Below are positions 24,343 to 33,760 of a stretch of 64,000 bases of DNA, one piece after another. Within the stretch, counting starts at the first letter, position 1, and the number at the start of each line of letters is the position of its first letter. Under the pieces are notes generated by a model, which was not told where the DNA came from, did no database searches, and was given only the letters and a program-made list of their open reading frames with translations. This DNA is from JAGZEG01 sp963930185 (GTDB lineage: Bacteria; Actinomycetota; Coriobacteriia; Coriobacteriales; UMGS124). The position numbers were made by a program, and so were the translations under genes. Where the stretch lies: NCBI GenBank assembly GCA_963930185.1, contig CAWVLT010000064.1, forward strand, positions 1-64,000, written 5' to 3'.

Positions 24343-25581
24343 ATGAGCGATGTCATCGAACGACTCATCCGGTACTGCAAGGTCCCCACGCCCTCGAACC
24401 CCGACAACGAGGCGCAGGTCCCCTCGAACCCCGAGGAGCACGACCTCGCCAGACTCCTCGCCGACGAGCTGCAGGGGCTCGGTGTTACTGACGCGGTGGC
24501 CGACGAGCATGCCTACGTCATCGCGCACGTGCCTGCCTCCGCGGGGTGCGAGGGCCTGCCCTGCCTCGGCCTGATCGCGCACATCGACGCCAGCCCTGAC
24601 GCCCCCGCCCATGGCATCAACCCGCAGGTTCACACGTACGAGGGCGGCGAGCTTGTGCTGGGCACCGTCGACGGCGAGACGATCTCCCTCACCCCCGCGA
24701 ATACGCCGGCGCTCCCCTCGCTCGTCGGCAAGGAGCTGCTCACGAGCGACGGCACCACGCTGCTCGCCATCGACGACAAGGCCGGCGTGGCCGAGATCAT
24801 GGCGCTGGTCGCTCGCATCGCGGCCGACCCGAGCCTGCCGCATCCCCCTCTAGCCGTCTGCTTCGCCCCTGACGAGGAGATCGGGCACGGCTGCGCCCTG
24901 CTTGACCTCGAGAAGTTCGGCGCAGACTACGCCTACACGCTCGACGGCGACCTCATCGGCGGGGTTGAGTACGAGTGCTTCAACGCCGCGAGCCTCACCG
25001 TGCACGTGCGCGGCCATGAGATCCATCCCGGCAGCGCCAAGGACATCATGATCAACTCCCTGCACGTGTTCGAGGAGTTCGACGCCATGCTGCCTGCCTG
25101 GCAGCGCCCCGAACACACGGATGGCTACGAGGGATTCTTCCACCTGTGCGACGTCAGCGGCACCTGCGTAGAGACCACGGCCCACTACATCATCCGCGAT
25201 CACGACGCGGCAGAGTTCGACCGCAAGAAGCAGCTCGCCGTCGACATCGCCGCCCTCATGAACAAGCGCTGGGACGAGCCGCGCGTCACCGTGGAGATCC
25301 GCGACCAGTATCGCAACATGGCCGAGATCGTAGCGCCCCACCAGCACCTGATCGACAATGCCTACAAGGCTTTCGAGCGTGTGGGCGTGACGGCGCACAC
25401 CAGCCCCATCCGCGGGGGCACCGACGGCGCCCAGCTCTCGTTCAGGGGTCTCCCCTGCCCCAACATCTCGGTTGGTGGCGAGAACTTCCATAGCGTCCGT
25501 GAGTTTGCCGTCATCGAGCAGGTCGAGACCATGGTCGACTTCCTGCAGCAGCTCTGCGCGCTGTATGCCAATGAGTCGTAG
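24343..25581 (+). CDS. pepT: Tripeptide aminopeptidase (peptidase T)
   Basis: PepT, 412 residues, is a cytoplasmic di-zinc M20 peptidase that removes the N-terminal residue of tripeptides. The metal and catalytic motifs are in order: GLIAHIDASPDAP, TLLAIDDKAGVAEIM, FAPDEEIGHGC, and IRGGTDGAQLS followed by GGENFHS. ATG 24343 has GATAGGAG upstream. The position after thrC may be chance; it has its own promoter and ends in tandem hairpins. Confidence 0.95.
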   Translation: MSDVIERLIRYCKVPTPSNPDNEAQVPSNPEEHDLARLLADELQGLGVTDAVADEHAYVIAHVPASAGCEGLPCLGLIAHIDASPDAPAHGINPQVHTYEGGELVLGTVDGETISLTPANTPALPSLVGKELLTSDGTTLLAIDDKAGVAEIMALVARIAADPSLPHPPLAVCFAPDEEIGHGCALLDLEKFGADYAYTLDGDLIGGVEYECFNAASLTVHVRGHEIHPGSAKDIMINSLHVFEEFDAMLPAWQRPEHTDGYEGFFHLCDVSGTCVETTAHYIIRDHDAAEFDRKKQLAVDIAALMNKRWDEPRVTVEIRDQYRNMAEIVAPHQHLIDNAYKAFERVGVTAHTSPIRGGTDGAQLSFRGLPCPNISVGGENFHSVREFAVIEQVETMVDFLQQLCALYANES

Positions 25582-25597
25582 GTTCGATGTGGCCTAG

Positions 25598-25671
25598 GGC
25601 GCGTCGCGCCCCGTGTTTGCCGTTTACCTACGCCCGCATTGCCTCAGTGTCGATGCGGGCGCATTCCTTTT
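25598..25671 (+). terminator. Tandem hairpins ending pepT
   Basis: GGGCGC/GCGCCC (25598-25612) then a perfect 9-bp stem CGCCCGCAT (25631-25639) with ATGCGGGCG (25653-25661), followed by CATTCCTTTTC. The second is a good rho-independent terminator between the convergent pepT and murA. Confidence 0.75.
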
Positions 25672-25760
25672 CTGGGCAAGATTGAGATCACGGGCGTCAG
25701 CCATGCGCAAGACGGGCCAAGATACCCCCGTCATCAATCTTCTAATTTCGATCTATTCAG

Positions 25761-27035
25761 CTATTCAGCCTCGGGATCGGGAATGTCGACGTGCTCGCAT
25801 GAGGCGCCGATGGAGTTGAGCTTCTCGGTGAAACGCTCGTATCCACGGGCAATGTGATGGGTCGCAGAGACGTATGTTGTGCCCTCCGCCACCAGACCGG
25901 CCAGCACGAGCGCAGCGCCACCACGAAGGTCGGGCGACTTGACCTGGGCGCCAGACAGCTTGCTCGGGCCCGTCACGAGCGCGTGGCGCTCCTGAACGCG
26001 AATGTTGGCACCCATGCGGTTGAGCTCAGCCACGAGCATGAAGCGGTTCTCGAAGACGTTCTCGGTGATGTAGCTCGTGCCGTCCGCCATGCACTCCAGC
26101 GTCATGAACTGCGCCTGCATGTCCGTGGGAAAGCCCGGATAGGGCAGGGTCTGGACGTCAGTGGGAACCAGGTGCTCGGCGCGTGAGACGGTTGCGCCGT
26201 CCGGGTGGCGCTCCACGTGCACCCCCATCTGCGCCATCTTGCGCAGGGGGATGTCGAGGTGGCTGGGATCGAAGCCGCGCACCGTGAGCTTGTCGCCACA
26301 CAGGGCACCGGCCACAAGGAAGGTACCCGCCTCGATGCGATCGCCGACCGTCTCGTGATCGCACGAGTGGAGCGTCGTTCCGCCATGGATCTCGATGATT
26401 GGCGTCCCGGCACCCACGATATCGGCACCCATCGCGATGAGCATCTGCGCGAGATCCACGATCTCGGGCTCACGGGCGGCGTTCTCGATGATCGTCGTCC
26501 CTCGCGCGGCCACAGCGGCCATCATCACGTTCTCCGTGGCTCCCACGCTGGGGAAGTCCAGCGTGACCATCGAGCCGACGAGCCCCTCGGAGGCCTGTGC
26601 GTGGATGTTGCCGTGGCTGTTCTCGAACGTGACGCCAAGGGCCTCAAGGCCAATGAGGTGCTGGTCGATCGAGCGGGCGCCGATGTTGCAACCACCGGGC
26701 ATGGCGACGACGGCGCGGCCGAATCGAACAAGCAGCGGCCCGAGAACAGAGATGGACGCACGCATGCGTGAGACCAGCTCGTAGGGCGTGGTCCACTTGT
26801 CAACATGCGTCGTGTCGATCGTGACCTCGTGGTCACCATGCAAAACAGTGGCACCGAGCGTCTCCAGCACACGCGCCATGAGGTGGACATCGGAGATGTC
26901 CGGAATGCGCGTGAGATGGTAGACGCCCGGTGCCATGATGGTAGCAGCCATGAGCTTCAAGGCCGAATTCTTGGCCCCCTCCACCCAGACCGTGCCGGAC
27001 AGAGTGGCGCCCCCTTCGACCTTGATGACATCCAT
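25761..27035 (-). CDS. murA: UDP-N-acetylglucosamine 1-carboxyvinyltransferase
   Basis: MurA, 424 residues, catalyses the first committed step of peptidoglycan synthesis, adding enolpyruvate to UDP-GlcNAc. Seen: EGAKNSALKLMAA near residue 20, and the catalytic Cys in PGGCNIGARSID (about 115-126), the residue attacked by fosfomycin. Length is normal. It follows atpC by 29 nt, an arrangement common in Actinomycetota, and is probably read from the atp promoter. Confidence 0.97.
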   Translation of the reverse strand: MDVIKVEGGATLSGTVWVEGAKNSALKLMAATIMAPGVYHLTRIPDISDVHLMARVLETLGATVLHGDHEVTIDTTHVDKWTTPYELVSRMRASISVLGPLLVRFGRAVVAMPGGCNIGARSIDQHLIGLEALGVTFENSHGNIHAQASEGLVGSMVTLDFPSVGATENVMMAAVAARGTTIIENAAREPEIVDLAQMLIAMGADIVGAGTPIIEIHGGTTLHSCDHETVGDRIEAGTFLVAGALCGDKLTVRGFDPSHLDIPLRKMAQMGVHVERHPDGATVSRAEHLVPTDVQTLPYPGFPTDMQAQFMTLECMADGTSYITENVFENRFMLVAELNRMGANIRVQERHALVTGPSKLSGAQVKSPDLRGGAALVLAGLVAEGTTYVSATHHIARGYERFTEKLNSIGASCEHVDIPDPEAE

Positions 27036-27064
27036 GGACTACCTCCCGCTATCGAGCCTTGGTG

Positions 27065-27487
27065 CTATCGGTTCTCGGTCACCGTCTTGAGCTGAAGGTT
27101 CAGCCATGCGACCTGATCGCGATAATACGCGGCAGACGAGTCACCTTCCTTAAGGGAGGCGAGGGTCTGCTCGACCTTGGCAAGTTCGTCCCTGACAGCG
27201 GCTGCGTCGATGTCAGCGACAGCAACGGCATCGTTCGCAAGGACAATGAGCTTGTTGTCGTTGATCTGGGCGTAGCCGCCCGTCACAACAAAGCTGACCT
27301 TGTGGTCCCTGCCCCCCTCCGACGTGGTGATGGACACCACGCCGGAGGAAAGGGCAGACACAAGAGGCTCGTGACGCTGCATGACGCCGAATCCGCCCGC
27401 CTCGCCCGGCAGGGCCACGTAGCTGGCCTCGCTGGCGTAGACGGTCTTCACCGGGGTGACGATCTCGCAGTTCAGTGTGTCCGCCAT
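27065..27487 (-). CDS. atpC: ATP synthase F1 epsilon subunit
   Basis: 140 residues with the usual two parts. First a beta-barrel (LNCEIVTPVKTVYASEASYV, LPGEAGGFGVMQRHEPLVSA). Then a helical hairpin at the C-terminus that can inhibit hydrolysis. It belongs to the central stalk and couples rotation to catalysis. It lies 30 nt after atpD. Confidence 0.95.
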   Translation of the reverse strand: MADTLNCEIVTPVKTVYASEASYVALPGEAGGFGVMQRHEPLVSALSSGVVSITTSEGGRDHKVSFVVTGGYAQINDNKLIVLANDAVAVADIDAAAVRDELAKVEQTLASLKEGDSSAAYYRDQVAWLNLQLKTVTENR

Positions 27488-27517
27488 AAGCCTGACCTCT
27501 TTCTTGGGTACGGAGCT

Positions 27518-28936
27518 TTACGCCTGGGCCATCTTCGCGGCGCGCTCGCGCACGTCCTCGATGGTGCTGGCATAGCGGAAGCACTGCTCGGGAAGATCGT
27601 CGCACTTGCCGTCGATGATCTCGGCGAACGAGCGCACGGTGTCCTCGAGCTTCATGTAGACGCCCGGGTTGCCCGTGAACTGCTCGGCGACGTGGAACGA
27701 CTGGGAGAGGAACTGTTGGAGCTTACGGGCACGGTTGACCGTGAGCTTCTGCTCCTCAGACAGCTCGTCCATACCGAGGATCGCGATGATGTCCTTCAGG
27801 TCAGAGTAGGCCTGCAGGATCTCCTGGACCGCAGTGGCCACGCGATAGTGCTCCTCGCCAACGATCAGCGGATCGAGGGCCGACGAAGAGGATGCCAGCG
27901 GGTCGATTGCCGGGTACAGACCCAGGGAGGCAATCGAGCGCGACAGCGTGGTGGTAGCGTCCAGGTGGATGAACGTCGTGGCAGGAGCCGGGTCGGTCAG
28001 GTCGTCTGCGGGGACGTAGACAGCCTGAACCGAGGTGATCGAACCAGTCTTGGTCGAGGTAATGCGCTCCTGCAGGTCACCCATCTCGGTTGCCAGCGTA
28101 GGCTGGTAACCAACCGCCGAAGGCATGCGGCCGAGCAGGGCCGACACCTCGGAGCCCGCCTGCGAGAAGCGGAAGATGTTGTCGATGAACAGAAGCACGT
28201 CCTGACCCTGGTCACGGAAGTACTCAGCCGTGGTCAGGCCGGCCAGGCCGACGCGCAGACGGGCTCCCGGCGGCTCGTTCATCTGGCCGTAGATCATGAC
28301 CGTCTTCTCGATAACGCCGGACTCGCTCATCTCGACGTACAGGTCGGTACCCTCGCGGGTGCGCTCGCCGACGCCGGTGAAGACCGAGGTGCCGCCGTGA
28401 CCGAGTGCCAGGTTGCTGATGAGCTCCTGGATCAGAACGGTCTTGCCAACGCCTGCGCCGCCGAACAGGCCCGTCTTACCACCACGGACGTAGGGCTCGA
28501 GCAGGTCGATGGCCTTGATGCCCGTCTCAAAGATCTCGGTAGAGGTGGACAGCTCCTCGAACTGAGGCGCGGGATGGTGAATGGGATAGTAGTCCTCGAC
28601 CTCGGGCATGGGCTGGTTGTCGATGGGCTCGCCCATGACGTTCCAAACACGACCCAGGGTCTGGGGGCCAACGGGCATCTTCATAGGAGCGCCCGTGTCA
28701 ACGGCCTCGATGCCACGCTGCAGACCGTCGGTCGAAGACATTGCGACAGTACGCACAATGCCGCCGGGACGGTGCTGCTCGACCTCGAGAATCGTCTTGA
28801 CCTTGCCGATGGGGGTCTCCGCATCGACCGAAAGGGCGTTGTAGATGGCCGGCATGTGGCCCTCGTCAAACTCCACGTCGACGACAGGGCCGATGATCCG
28901 GACGATGCGCCCAATGTTCTGGTTTTTATCGCTCAT
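27518..28936 (-). CDS. atpD: ATP synthase F1 beta subunit
   Basis: Catalytic subunit, 472 residues. Walker A GGAGVGKTVLIQE, the catalytic Glu in GVGERTREG, Walker B VLLFIDNIFRF, and the conserved ALLGRMPSAVGYQPTLATE are all present. Five nucleotides separate it from atpG. Confidence 0.98.
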   Translation of the reverse strand: MSDKNQNIGRIVRIIGPVVDVEFDEGHMPAIYNALSVDAETPIGKVKTILEVEQHRPGGIVRTVAMSSTDGLQRGIEAVDTGAPMKMPVGPQTLGRVWNVMGEPIDNQPMPEVEDYYPIHHPAPQFEELSTSTEIFETGIKAIDLLEPYVRGGKTGLFGGAGVGKTVLIQELISNLALGHGGTSVFTGVGERTREGTDLYVEMSESGVIEKTVMIYGQMNEPPGARLRVGLAGLTTAEYFRDQGQDVLLFIDNIFRFSQAGSEVSALLGRMPSAVGYQPTLATEMGDLQERITSTKTGSITSVQAVYVPADDLTDPAPATTFIHLDATTTLSRSIASLGLYPAIDPLASSSSALDPLIVGEEHYRVATAVQEILQAYSDLKDIIAILGMDELSEEQKLTVNRARKLQQFLSQSFHVAEQFTGNPGVYMKLEDTVRSFAEIIDGKCDDLPEQCFRYASTIEDVRERAAKMAQA

Positions 28937-28941
28937 CGTCT

Positions 28942-29817
28942 TTACTCTTCCTTCTTCTGGGCCGCGGCGCCGGCGACGATCTCGGTGATCTCGGTGGTGA
29001 TGGCGCCCTGGCGTGCACGGTTAAACTCACGCTGCAGGGTGTTGATGATCTCGGTAGCGTTGTCGGTGGCCGACTTCATGGCCTTACGACGTGCGCCCTG
29101 CTCGCCGGCTGCGGAGTCGATCAGTGCGTGGTACACCATCGTCTCGACGTAGGCGGGGACGAGGCGGTTGAGAACGGCCGCCTCGCTGGGCTCGAACAGG
29201 AACTCGACGCCCTGGCCTTCCGTCTTCGACGCGCTCACCTCGACGGGCAGGAGCTGCTCGGTGCGCAAATCCTGGTCGGCCGCGTTGCGAGCGTGGTTGT
29301 AGAACACCAGCACCTCGTCGACCTGCCCCGTGGCGTACTGCTCGCGCACATACGAGGCGATGCGGCTTGCCTGATCGAACGTAGGGTCGGCCGACATGCC
29401 AGCAAACTGCATCACTGCAGCCACGCCACGGTATCCGAAGTAGCCGATGGCCTTCTTGCCGCAAAGAATGTAGTTCACCTCGATGCCCTGGGCGGCATAT
29501 TCGGCGGCCTTGTGCTCTGCAGCGCGGTTCACCTGCATGTTGAAGCCACCGGCCAAGCCGCGGTCAGAGGCGACCACGATGAACAGCGCGCTCTTCTTCG
29601 CAGCGTGCGCCTCAAGGAGAGGATGAGAGGCCTCGCCGGTCTTACCGGCGAGGTTCCCCAGCATCTCAAGCATTGCCTCGGAGTACGGAGTAGCCGCCAC
29701 GACACGGTCTGTAGCCTTGCGGATCTTTGCGGTGGCCACCATTTCCATGGTGCGCGTGATCTGCTTGGTGCTCTTGACCGAATTGATACGCTTCTTGATG
29801 TCGCGGAGGTTAGCCAT
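28942..29817 (-). CDS. atpG: ATP synthase F1 gamma subunit
   Basis: Rotor shaft, 291 residues. The long N-terminal helix starts ANLRDIKKRINSVKSTKQIT with MEMVATAKIRKA, and the C-terminal helix ends with ITTEITEIVAGAAA. Only 2 nt separate it from atpA. Length is normal. Confidence 0.96.
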   Translation of the reverse strand: MANLRDIKKRINSVKSTKQITRTMEMVATAKIRKATDRVVAATPYSEAMLEMLGNLAGKTGEASHPLLEAHAAKKSALFIVVASDRGLAGGFNMQVNRAAEHKAAEYAAQGIEVNYILCGKKAIGYFGYRGVAAVMQFAGMSADPTFDQASRIASYVREQYATGQVDEVLVFYNHARNAADQDLRTEQLLPVEVSASKTEGQGVEFLFEPSEAAVLNRLVPAYVETMVYHALIDSAAGEQGARRKAMKSATDNATEIINTLQREFNRARQGAITTEITEIVAGAAAQKKEE

Positions 29818-29819
29818 GG

Positions 29820-31391
29820 TTACACCTGGCTTTCAGCAAGGAACTGCTCGTGGTAGGCCTTCACGGCCTCCTCGATCTTCGCAGCCAGCTCATCGCTCAC
29901 CTTGCCAGCCTTGATCTGAGCGTTGAACTCAGGACGGCTGGCGTGGACATAGTCAAGAAGGCCCGTGCGGAAGGGCACGACCTGCTCGACCTCAAGGTCG
30001 TCGAGGTAGCCGCTGACGCCCGCGAAGATGGCGATGACCTGGTCGGCAACGTCCATCGGCATGTAGCGAGGCTGCTTGAGCAGCTCGTACATGCGGGCAC
30101 CACGGGTGAGCTGATCCTGCGTGGCCTTGTCCAGGTCGCTGCCGAACTGAGTGAACGACTTCAGCTCGTCATAGGCGGCCAGGTCGAGGCGCAGGTTACC
30201 AGCGTACTGCTTCATCGACTTGATCTGGGCGGAGCCACCGACGCGCGACACGGAGATACCCACGTCGACTGCGGGGCGCTGGCCCTGGAAGAACAGGTCG
30301 GTCTGCAGGTAGATCTGACCATCGGTGATCGAAATCACGTTCGTCGGGATGTATGCCGACACGTCGCCGGCCTGCGTCTCGATGATGGGCAGAGCCGTGA
30401 GCGAACCGCTGCCGTTGTCCTCGTTGAGCTTGACGGCGCGCTCCAGCAGGCGCGAGTGCAGGTAGAAAATGTCGCCAGGATAGGCCTCACGTCCCGGGGG
30501 ACGGTTCAGCGTCAGCGACATCTGACGGTAGGCGACAGCCTGCTTGGACAGGTCGTCGTACACGCACAGGACGTGCCCGCCGGGGTTCTCCTTGCTCGCA
30601 GGCTTGCCGTCCTTGCCGTTGTACATGAAGTACTCGCCGATTGCGGCGCCGGCCATGGGGGCAATGAACTGCAGAGGAGCGGAGTCAGAAGCGGTGGCCG
30701 AGACGATGATGGTGTAGTCCAGAGCGCCGTGCTTCTCCAGCGTCTCGCGGATGGCCGCCACCGTGGAGGCCTTCTGGCCGATGGCGACGTACACGCAGAT
30801 CATGTTCTCGTTCTTCTGGTTGATGATCGTGTCGATGCCGATGGCGGTCTTACCCGTCTTACGGTCACCGATGATCAGCTCACGCTGGCCACGACCGATC
30901 GGGATCATGGCGTCGATGGCCATGAGGCCGGTCTGGACCGGCTCGCACACGCCCTTACGAGCCATGACGCCAGGCGCCTTGAACTCGATGGGACGATAGC
31001 CGTCGGCCTCGATGGGGCCAAGGCCGTCGATGGGCTGACCGAGGGGGTTGACTACGCGACCGAGCATCCCGCGGGACACGGGAATCTCGAGAATACGGCC
31101 GGTGGTGTGAACCTCGTCACCTTCCTTGATGACGTCAACGTCACCAAGCAAAACGGCACCGACTTCCTCCTCCTCGAGGTTCTGCGCCAGGCCATAGACC
31201 TTCTTGCCCGTGCTGGAGCTCACAAGCTCCAGGAGCTCGCCGGCCATGGCGTCGCGCAGACCCTCGATGCGGGCGATGCCGTCACCAACCTGAATGACCG
31301 TACCGACCTCGCGCGTGTCAACCGTGGTGTTCAACGAGTCGAGCTGCTTCTTGAGCGCCGCCTCGATGTTTGCAGCGGTAATCTCCGCCAT
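29820..31391 (-). CDS. atpA: ATP synthase F1 alpha subunit
   Basis: 523 residues. Non-catalytic nucleotide-binding subunit with Walker A GDRKTGKTAIG, the motif VYVAIGQKASTVA, and the conserved region GGSAQIKSMKQYAGNLRLDL containing the arginine finger area. It abuts atpH with no gap. Confidence 0.98.
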   Translation of the reverse strand: MAEITAANIEAALKKQLDSLNTTVDTREVGTVIQVGDGIARIEGLRDAMAGELLELVSSSTGKKVYGLAQNLEEEEVGAVLLGDVDVIKEGDEVHTTGRILEIPVSRGMLGRVVNPLGQPIDGLGPIEADGYRPIEFKAPGVMARKGVCEPVQTGLMAIDAMIPIGRGQRELIIGDRKTGKTAIGIDTIINQKNENMICVYVAIGQKASTVAAIRETLEKHGALDYTIIVSATASDSAPLQFIAPMAGAAIGEYFMYNGKDGKPASKENPGGHVLCVYDDLSKQAVAYRQMSLTLNRPPGREAYPGDIFYLHSRLLERAVKLNEDNGSGSLTALPIIETQAGDVSAYIPTNVISITDGQIYLQTDLFFQGQRPAVDVGISVSRVGGSAQIKSMKQYAGNLRLDLAAYDELKSFTQFGSDLDKATQDQLTRGARMYELLKQPRYMPMDVADQVIAIFAGVSGYLDDLEVEQVVPFRTGLLDYVHASRPEFNAQIKAGKVSDELAAKIEEAVKAYHEQFLAESQV

Positions 31392-31961
31392 TTACTTCTC
31401 ACCTCCGGTAGACGCGGTCGAGAGCACCGCACGCGCATGGGCCAGCTGAGTCTTGACGCTCGCGTCCATACGCTTGCCGTGCGTGCTCATGATGATGCCT
31501 CCCACGATGGAGCGGTCCACCTTCTCGTTGAGGCGGATCGATCCACCGAGATCGGCGGAAAGCTTCTGCTTGATGACCTCGCGAAGATGGTCGTCAAGCT
31601 CGACAGCCGTCGTGACGTCGACGACGACCGTGTTGGTTGCCTCCTCGGCAGCTGCCTCGTAGGCGGTCGTGACGCGACCGAGCAGGCGCATCTCGCCGCG
31701 CTCGGCCATGACCGACAGCACAGAGACCACCTCGGCAGACAGGCCAGAGAAAACATCCTTCACGAATGCCGCCCTGTTCTGCGCAGGGACGCTGGCGTTC
31801 TGCAGGAACTCGCGCATCTGGGCAGACCCGTTCACGGCCTTGTAGGCGCTGCGCAGATCCTCGATGTCCTCGAAGACGCGATCAGCCCCCTGGGCGGCCT
31901 CGAGAAGGCAGGCAACGTAGGTTGCTACACCCTGCTTGTCCAGTACGCGATTAGTTGGCAT
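31392..31961 (-). CDS. atpH: ATP synthase delta subunit
   Basis: 189 residues. Peripheral-stalk protein linking F1 to subunit b, with an N-terminal helical bundle and the C-terminal SIVGGIIMSTHGKRMDASVKTQ signature of OSCP/delta. The start ATG 31961 overlaps the atpF end by 11 nt and has GAGGCAGGG upstream; the reading to 31985 would lengthen the overlap without a better site. Confidence 0.92.
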   Translation of the reverse strand: MPTNRVLDKQGVATYVACLLEAAQGADRVFEDIEDLRSAYKAVNGSAQMREFLQNASVPAQNRAAFVKDVFSGLSAEVVSVLSVMAERGEMRLLGRVTTAYEAAAEEATNTVVVDVTTAVELDDHLREVIKQKLSADLGGSIRLNEKVDRSIVGGIIMSTHGKRMDASVKTQLAHARAVLSTASTGGEK

Positions 31962-32553
31962 CGAGAGTCCCTGCCTCAGCAACATATTTCTCGATCAGCT
32001 TGCGCTGATCGGCGTCGGACAGATCCTCGCCGATGAAGCGACCGGCAACCGCGACCGAGAGCTCAGCAACCGAACCCTGAAGATCAGCGATAGCAGCCAG
32101 CTTCTCCTTCTCGATGGACTTCTTGGCCTTGGCGATCATCTCGTCGGCCTGGGCCTGGGCCTGGGCCGTGATGTCAGCCTTGACCTGCTCGCCGGCACGA
32201 CGAGCCTCATCGAGGATGCCTGCAGCCTCGCGGCGCGCGTCTGCAAGCTGCTGCTTGTACTCATCCAGAGAACGCTGGGCCTCGATCTTCGCGGCCTCAG
32301 CCTCGTCCAGGTTGTTCTTGATGGTCTCCTGGCGCTTGTCCAGGATTCCGGTCACCGCCGGCCAAGCGAACTTGGCAAGGACGGCCCAGATGATCAAGAA
32401 CGCGATCAGGGCGGGGATGAACTCAGACATCTTGGGGATCAGGATGCTGAATCCAGCGGCCTCTTCCGCAAAGGCGAGCGACGGGGCAGCCAAGGCAGCG
32501 GCGGCGACGGCAAACGGAAGCGTTGCCACCGCGCCGTGCTTACGAATACTCAT
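31951..32553 (-). CDS. atpF: ATP synthase Fo b subunit, with signal-like N-terminus
   Basis: 200 residues. The second hydrophobic segment (IPALIAFLIIWAVLAKFAW) is the normal membrane anchor of subunit b and is followed by a long charged coiled coil (KRQETIKNNLDEAEAAKIEA). Unusually, another hydrophobic stretch precedes it: a Lys/Arg/His start, LPFAVAAAALAAPSLAFA, then EEA, which reads like a cleavable Sec signal. ATG 32553 has GGAGGTGA 5 nt upstream, so the extra segment is translated. It may be removed or form a second membrane helix. Confidence 0.93.
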   Translation of the reverse strand: MSIRKHGAVATLPFAVAAAALAAPSLAFAEEAAGFSILIPKMSEFIPALIAFLIIWAVLAKFAWPAVTGILDKRQETIKNNLDEAEAAKIEAQRSLDEYKQQLADARREAAGILDEARRAGEQVKADITAQAQAQADEMIAKAKKSIEKEKLAAIADLQGSVAELSVAVAGRFIGEDLSDADQRKLIEKYVAEAGTLDAN

Positions 32554-32597
32554 TGACTCACCTCCATCGACAATCGGGCTCACGGACTTCACTGCAC

Positions 32598-32789
32598 TTA
32601 GGCAATGAGGGTGGCCACGAAGCCGATGAGGCCCAGGGCCTCGACGAAGGCGGCGGCCAGGATGAAGACGGTGAACAGACGGCCCTGAACCTCAGGCTGG
32701 CGAGCCATGCCAGTAGCGGCGCCATAAGCAGCCAGACCAATGCCCAGACCGGCACCGATAACGCCAAGACCATAACCGATAACAGCCAC
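32598..32789 (-). CDS. atpE: ATP synthase Fo c subunit
   Basis: 63 residues, a short c subunit of two helices. Helix 1 is Gly-rich (GVIGAGLGIGLAAYGAATG), the loop is ARQPEVQ, and helix 2 holds the ion-binding Glu in AAAFVEALGLIGF. The Gln in helix 1 and the Ser/Thr after the Glu that mark Na+ rings are absent, so proton coupling is inferred. The start is GTG 32789, with TAGGAGGA 5 nt upstream; the reading to 32858 is not supported. Confidence 0.94.
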   Translation of the reverse strand: MAVIGYGLGVIGAGLGIGLAAYGAATGMARQPEVQGRLFTVFILAAAFVEALGLIGFVATLIA

Positions 32790-32940
32790 GATTCCTCCTA
32801 AAGGACGGCCGCCCAGCCCTTTGCCGGGCGATTTAGCCAATAGAACCTCTATTGTCATCGGCCGATTGCTCGGCCGGATTGACCTAACCCTAACGTACAG
32901 CCTTACACAACACGAAGCTGCCGGACGAGGCAGCCGGGAC
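32790..32940 (-). promoter_or_regulatory. Structured atpB-atpE intercistronic region
   Basis: The 151-nt gap is much longer than other gaps in the operon. On the minus strand it holds GCTGCC/GGCAGC, CGGCCG/CGGCCG and CAATAGA/TCTATTG hairpins, then the strong atpE ribosome site. Such a region may boost translation or stabilise the message for the many-copy c subunit. Confidence 0.5.
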
Positions 32941-33741
32941 CTAGTGGGACTCAGCCTCCGCCAGCTGGATGTACACAGCCGACAGGATGGTGAACACGTA
33001 GGCTTGGATGAACGCGACCGCCATCTCGATGGCGTAGATCAGCGTAAGGATGACCATCCACAGAAGCGAGGGCAGACCACTGCCGAGCAGCGTGCCGACG
33101 GTGAAGTTGGCGAGCATGAAGTTGAAGCACAGGCTCGTCATCATCGCAAAGGCGCCCAGGCAGATGTGGCCGGCGAACATGTTGGCGAAGAGTCGGACCG
33201 CCAGCGTGATCAGACGAAGGATCGTGGAGAAGACCTCGATCACGCCCACCAGGATGTTGATGGGGAACGCCACGCCCGCGGGGGCAAAGGACTTGATGTA
33301 GCCTGCCACGCCGAGGTTGCGGATGGCGATGACGATGAAGTACACGAACGAGCACAGAGCCAGCGCCACCGTAACGCCGATGGTGCCGGTGCCCGGCTTG
33401 CAGCCGGGGATGATGCCCACGATGTTGTTCGCCAGGATGAAGAAGAACAGGGTGAGCAGGAAGGGAGCGTGCTTGTCTGCCTTGGGGCCGATGACGCCGC
33501 GGATCACATCCCCGCGCACGAACTCGAAGATGTACTCGAAGGCGTTGATGAAGCGCCCCTTAGGCACCAGCGACAGGCGCTTCTTGGCCGCGAAGACCAC
33601 GAGCAGAAGCACAATGATGGCAACCGCCATCCAGAACGTGTACTGGGTGATGCCAAACGCGTCGTTGCCGACCATAGCCGGCGCGAGGAAGGAAGATACG
33701 AGATGATCTATTTCCTCCGAGATACCTGCTAAAGCTTCCAT
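32941..33741 (-). CDS. atpB: ATP synthase Fo a subunit
   Basis: 266 residues, five to six membrane helices. The essential Arg of the proton path is in ITLAVRLFANMFAGH, and NNIVGIIPG is the usual mid-protein motif. The C-terminal helix (FIQAYVFTILSAVYI) is typical. First structural gene after atpI. Confidence 0.96.
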   Translation of the reverse strand: MEALAGISEEIDHLVSSFLAPAMVGNDAFGITQYTFWMAVAIIVLLLVVFAAKKRLSLVPKGRFINAFEYIFEFVRGDVIRGVIGPKADKHAPFLLTLFFFILANNIVGIIPGCKPGTGTIGVTVALALCSFVYFIVIAIRNLGVAGYIKSFAPAGVAFPINILVGVIEVFSTILRLITLAVRLFANMFAGHICLGAFAMMTSLCFNFMLANFTVGTLLGSGLPSLLWMVILTLIYAIEMAVAFIQAYVFTILSAVYIQLAEAESH

Positions 33742-33760
33742 CTACTTGACTCCTCACATG

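Noticed and set aside
27059..32036. Long plus-strand frames antisense to atpD, atpG, atpA and atpH
   Set aside because: Composition typical of shadow frames; the atp genes on the minus strand have full motif support.
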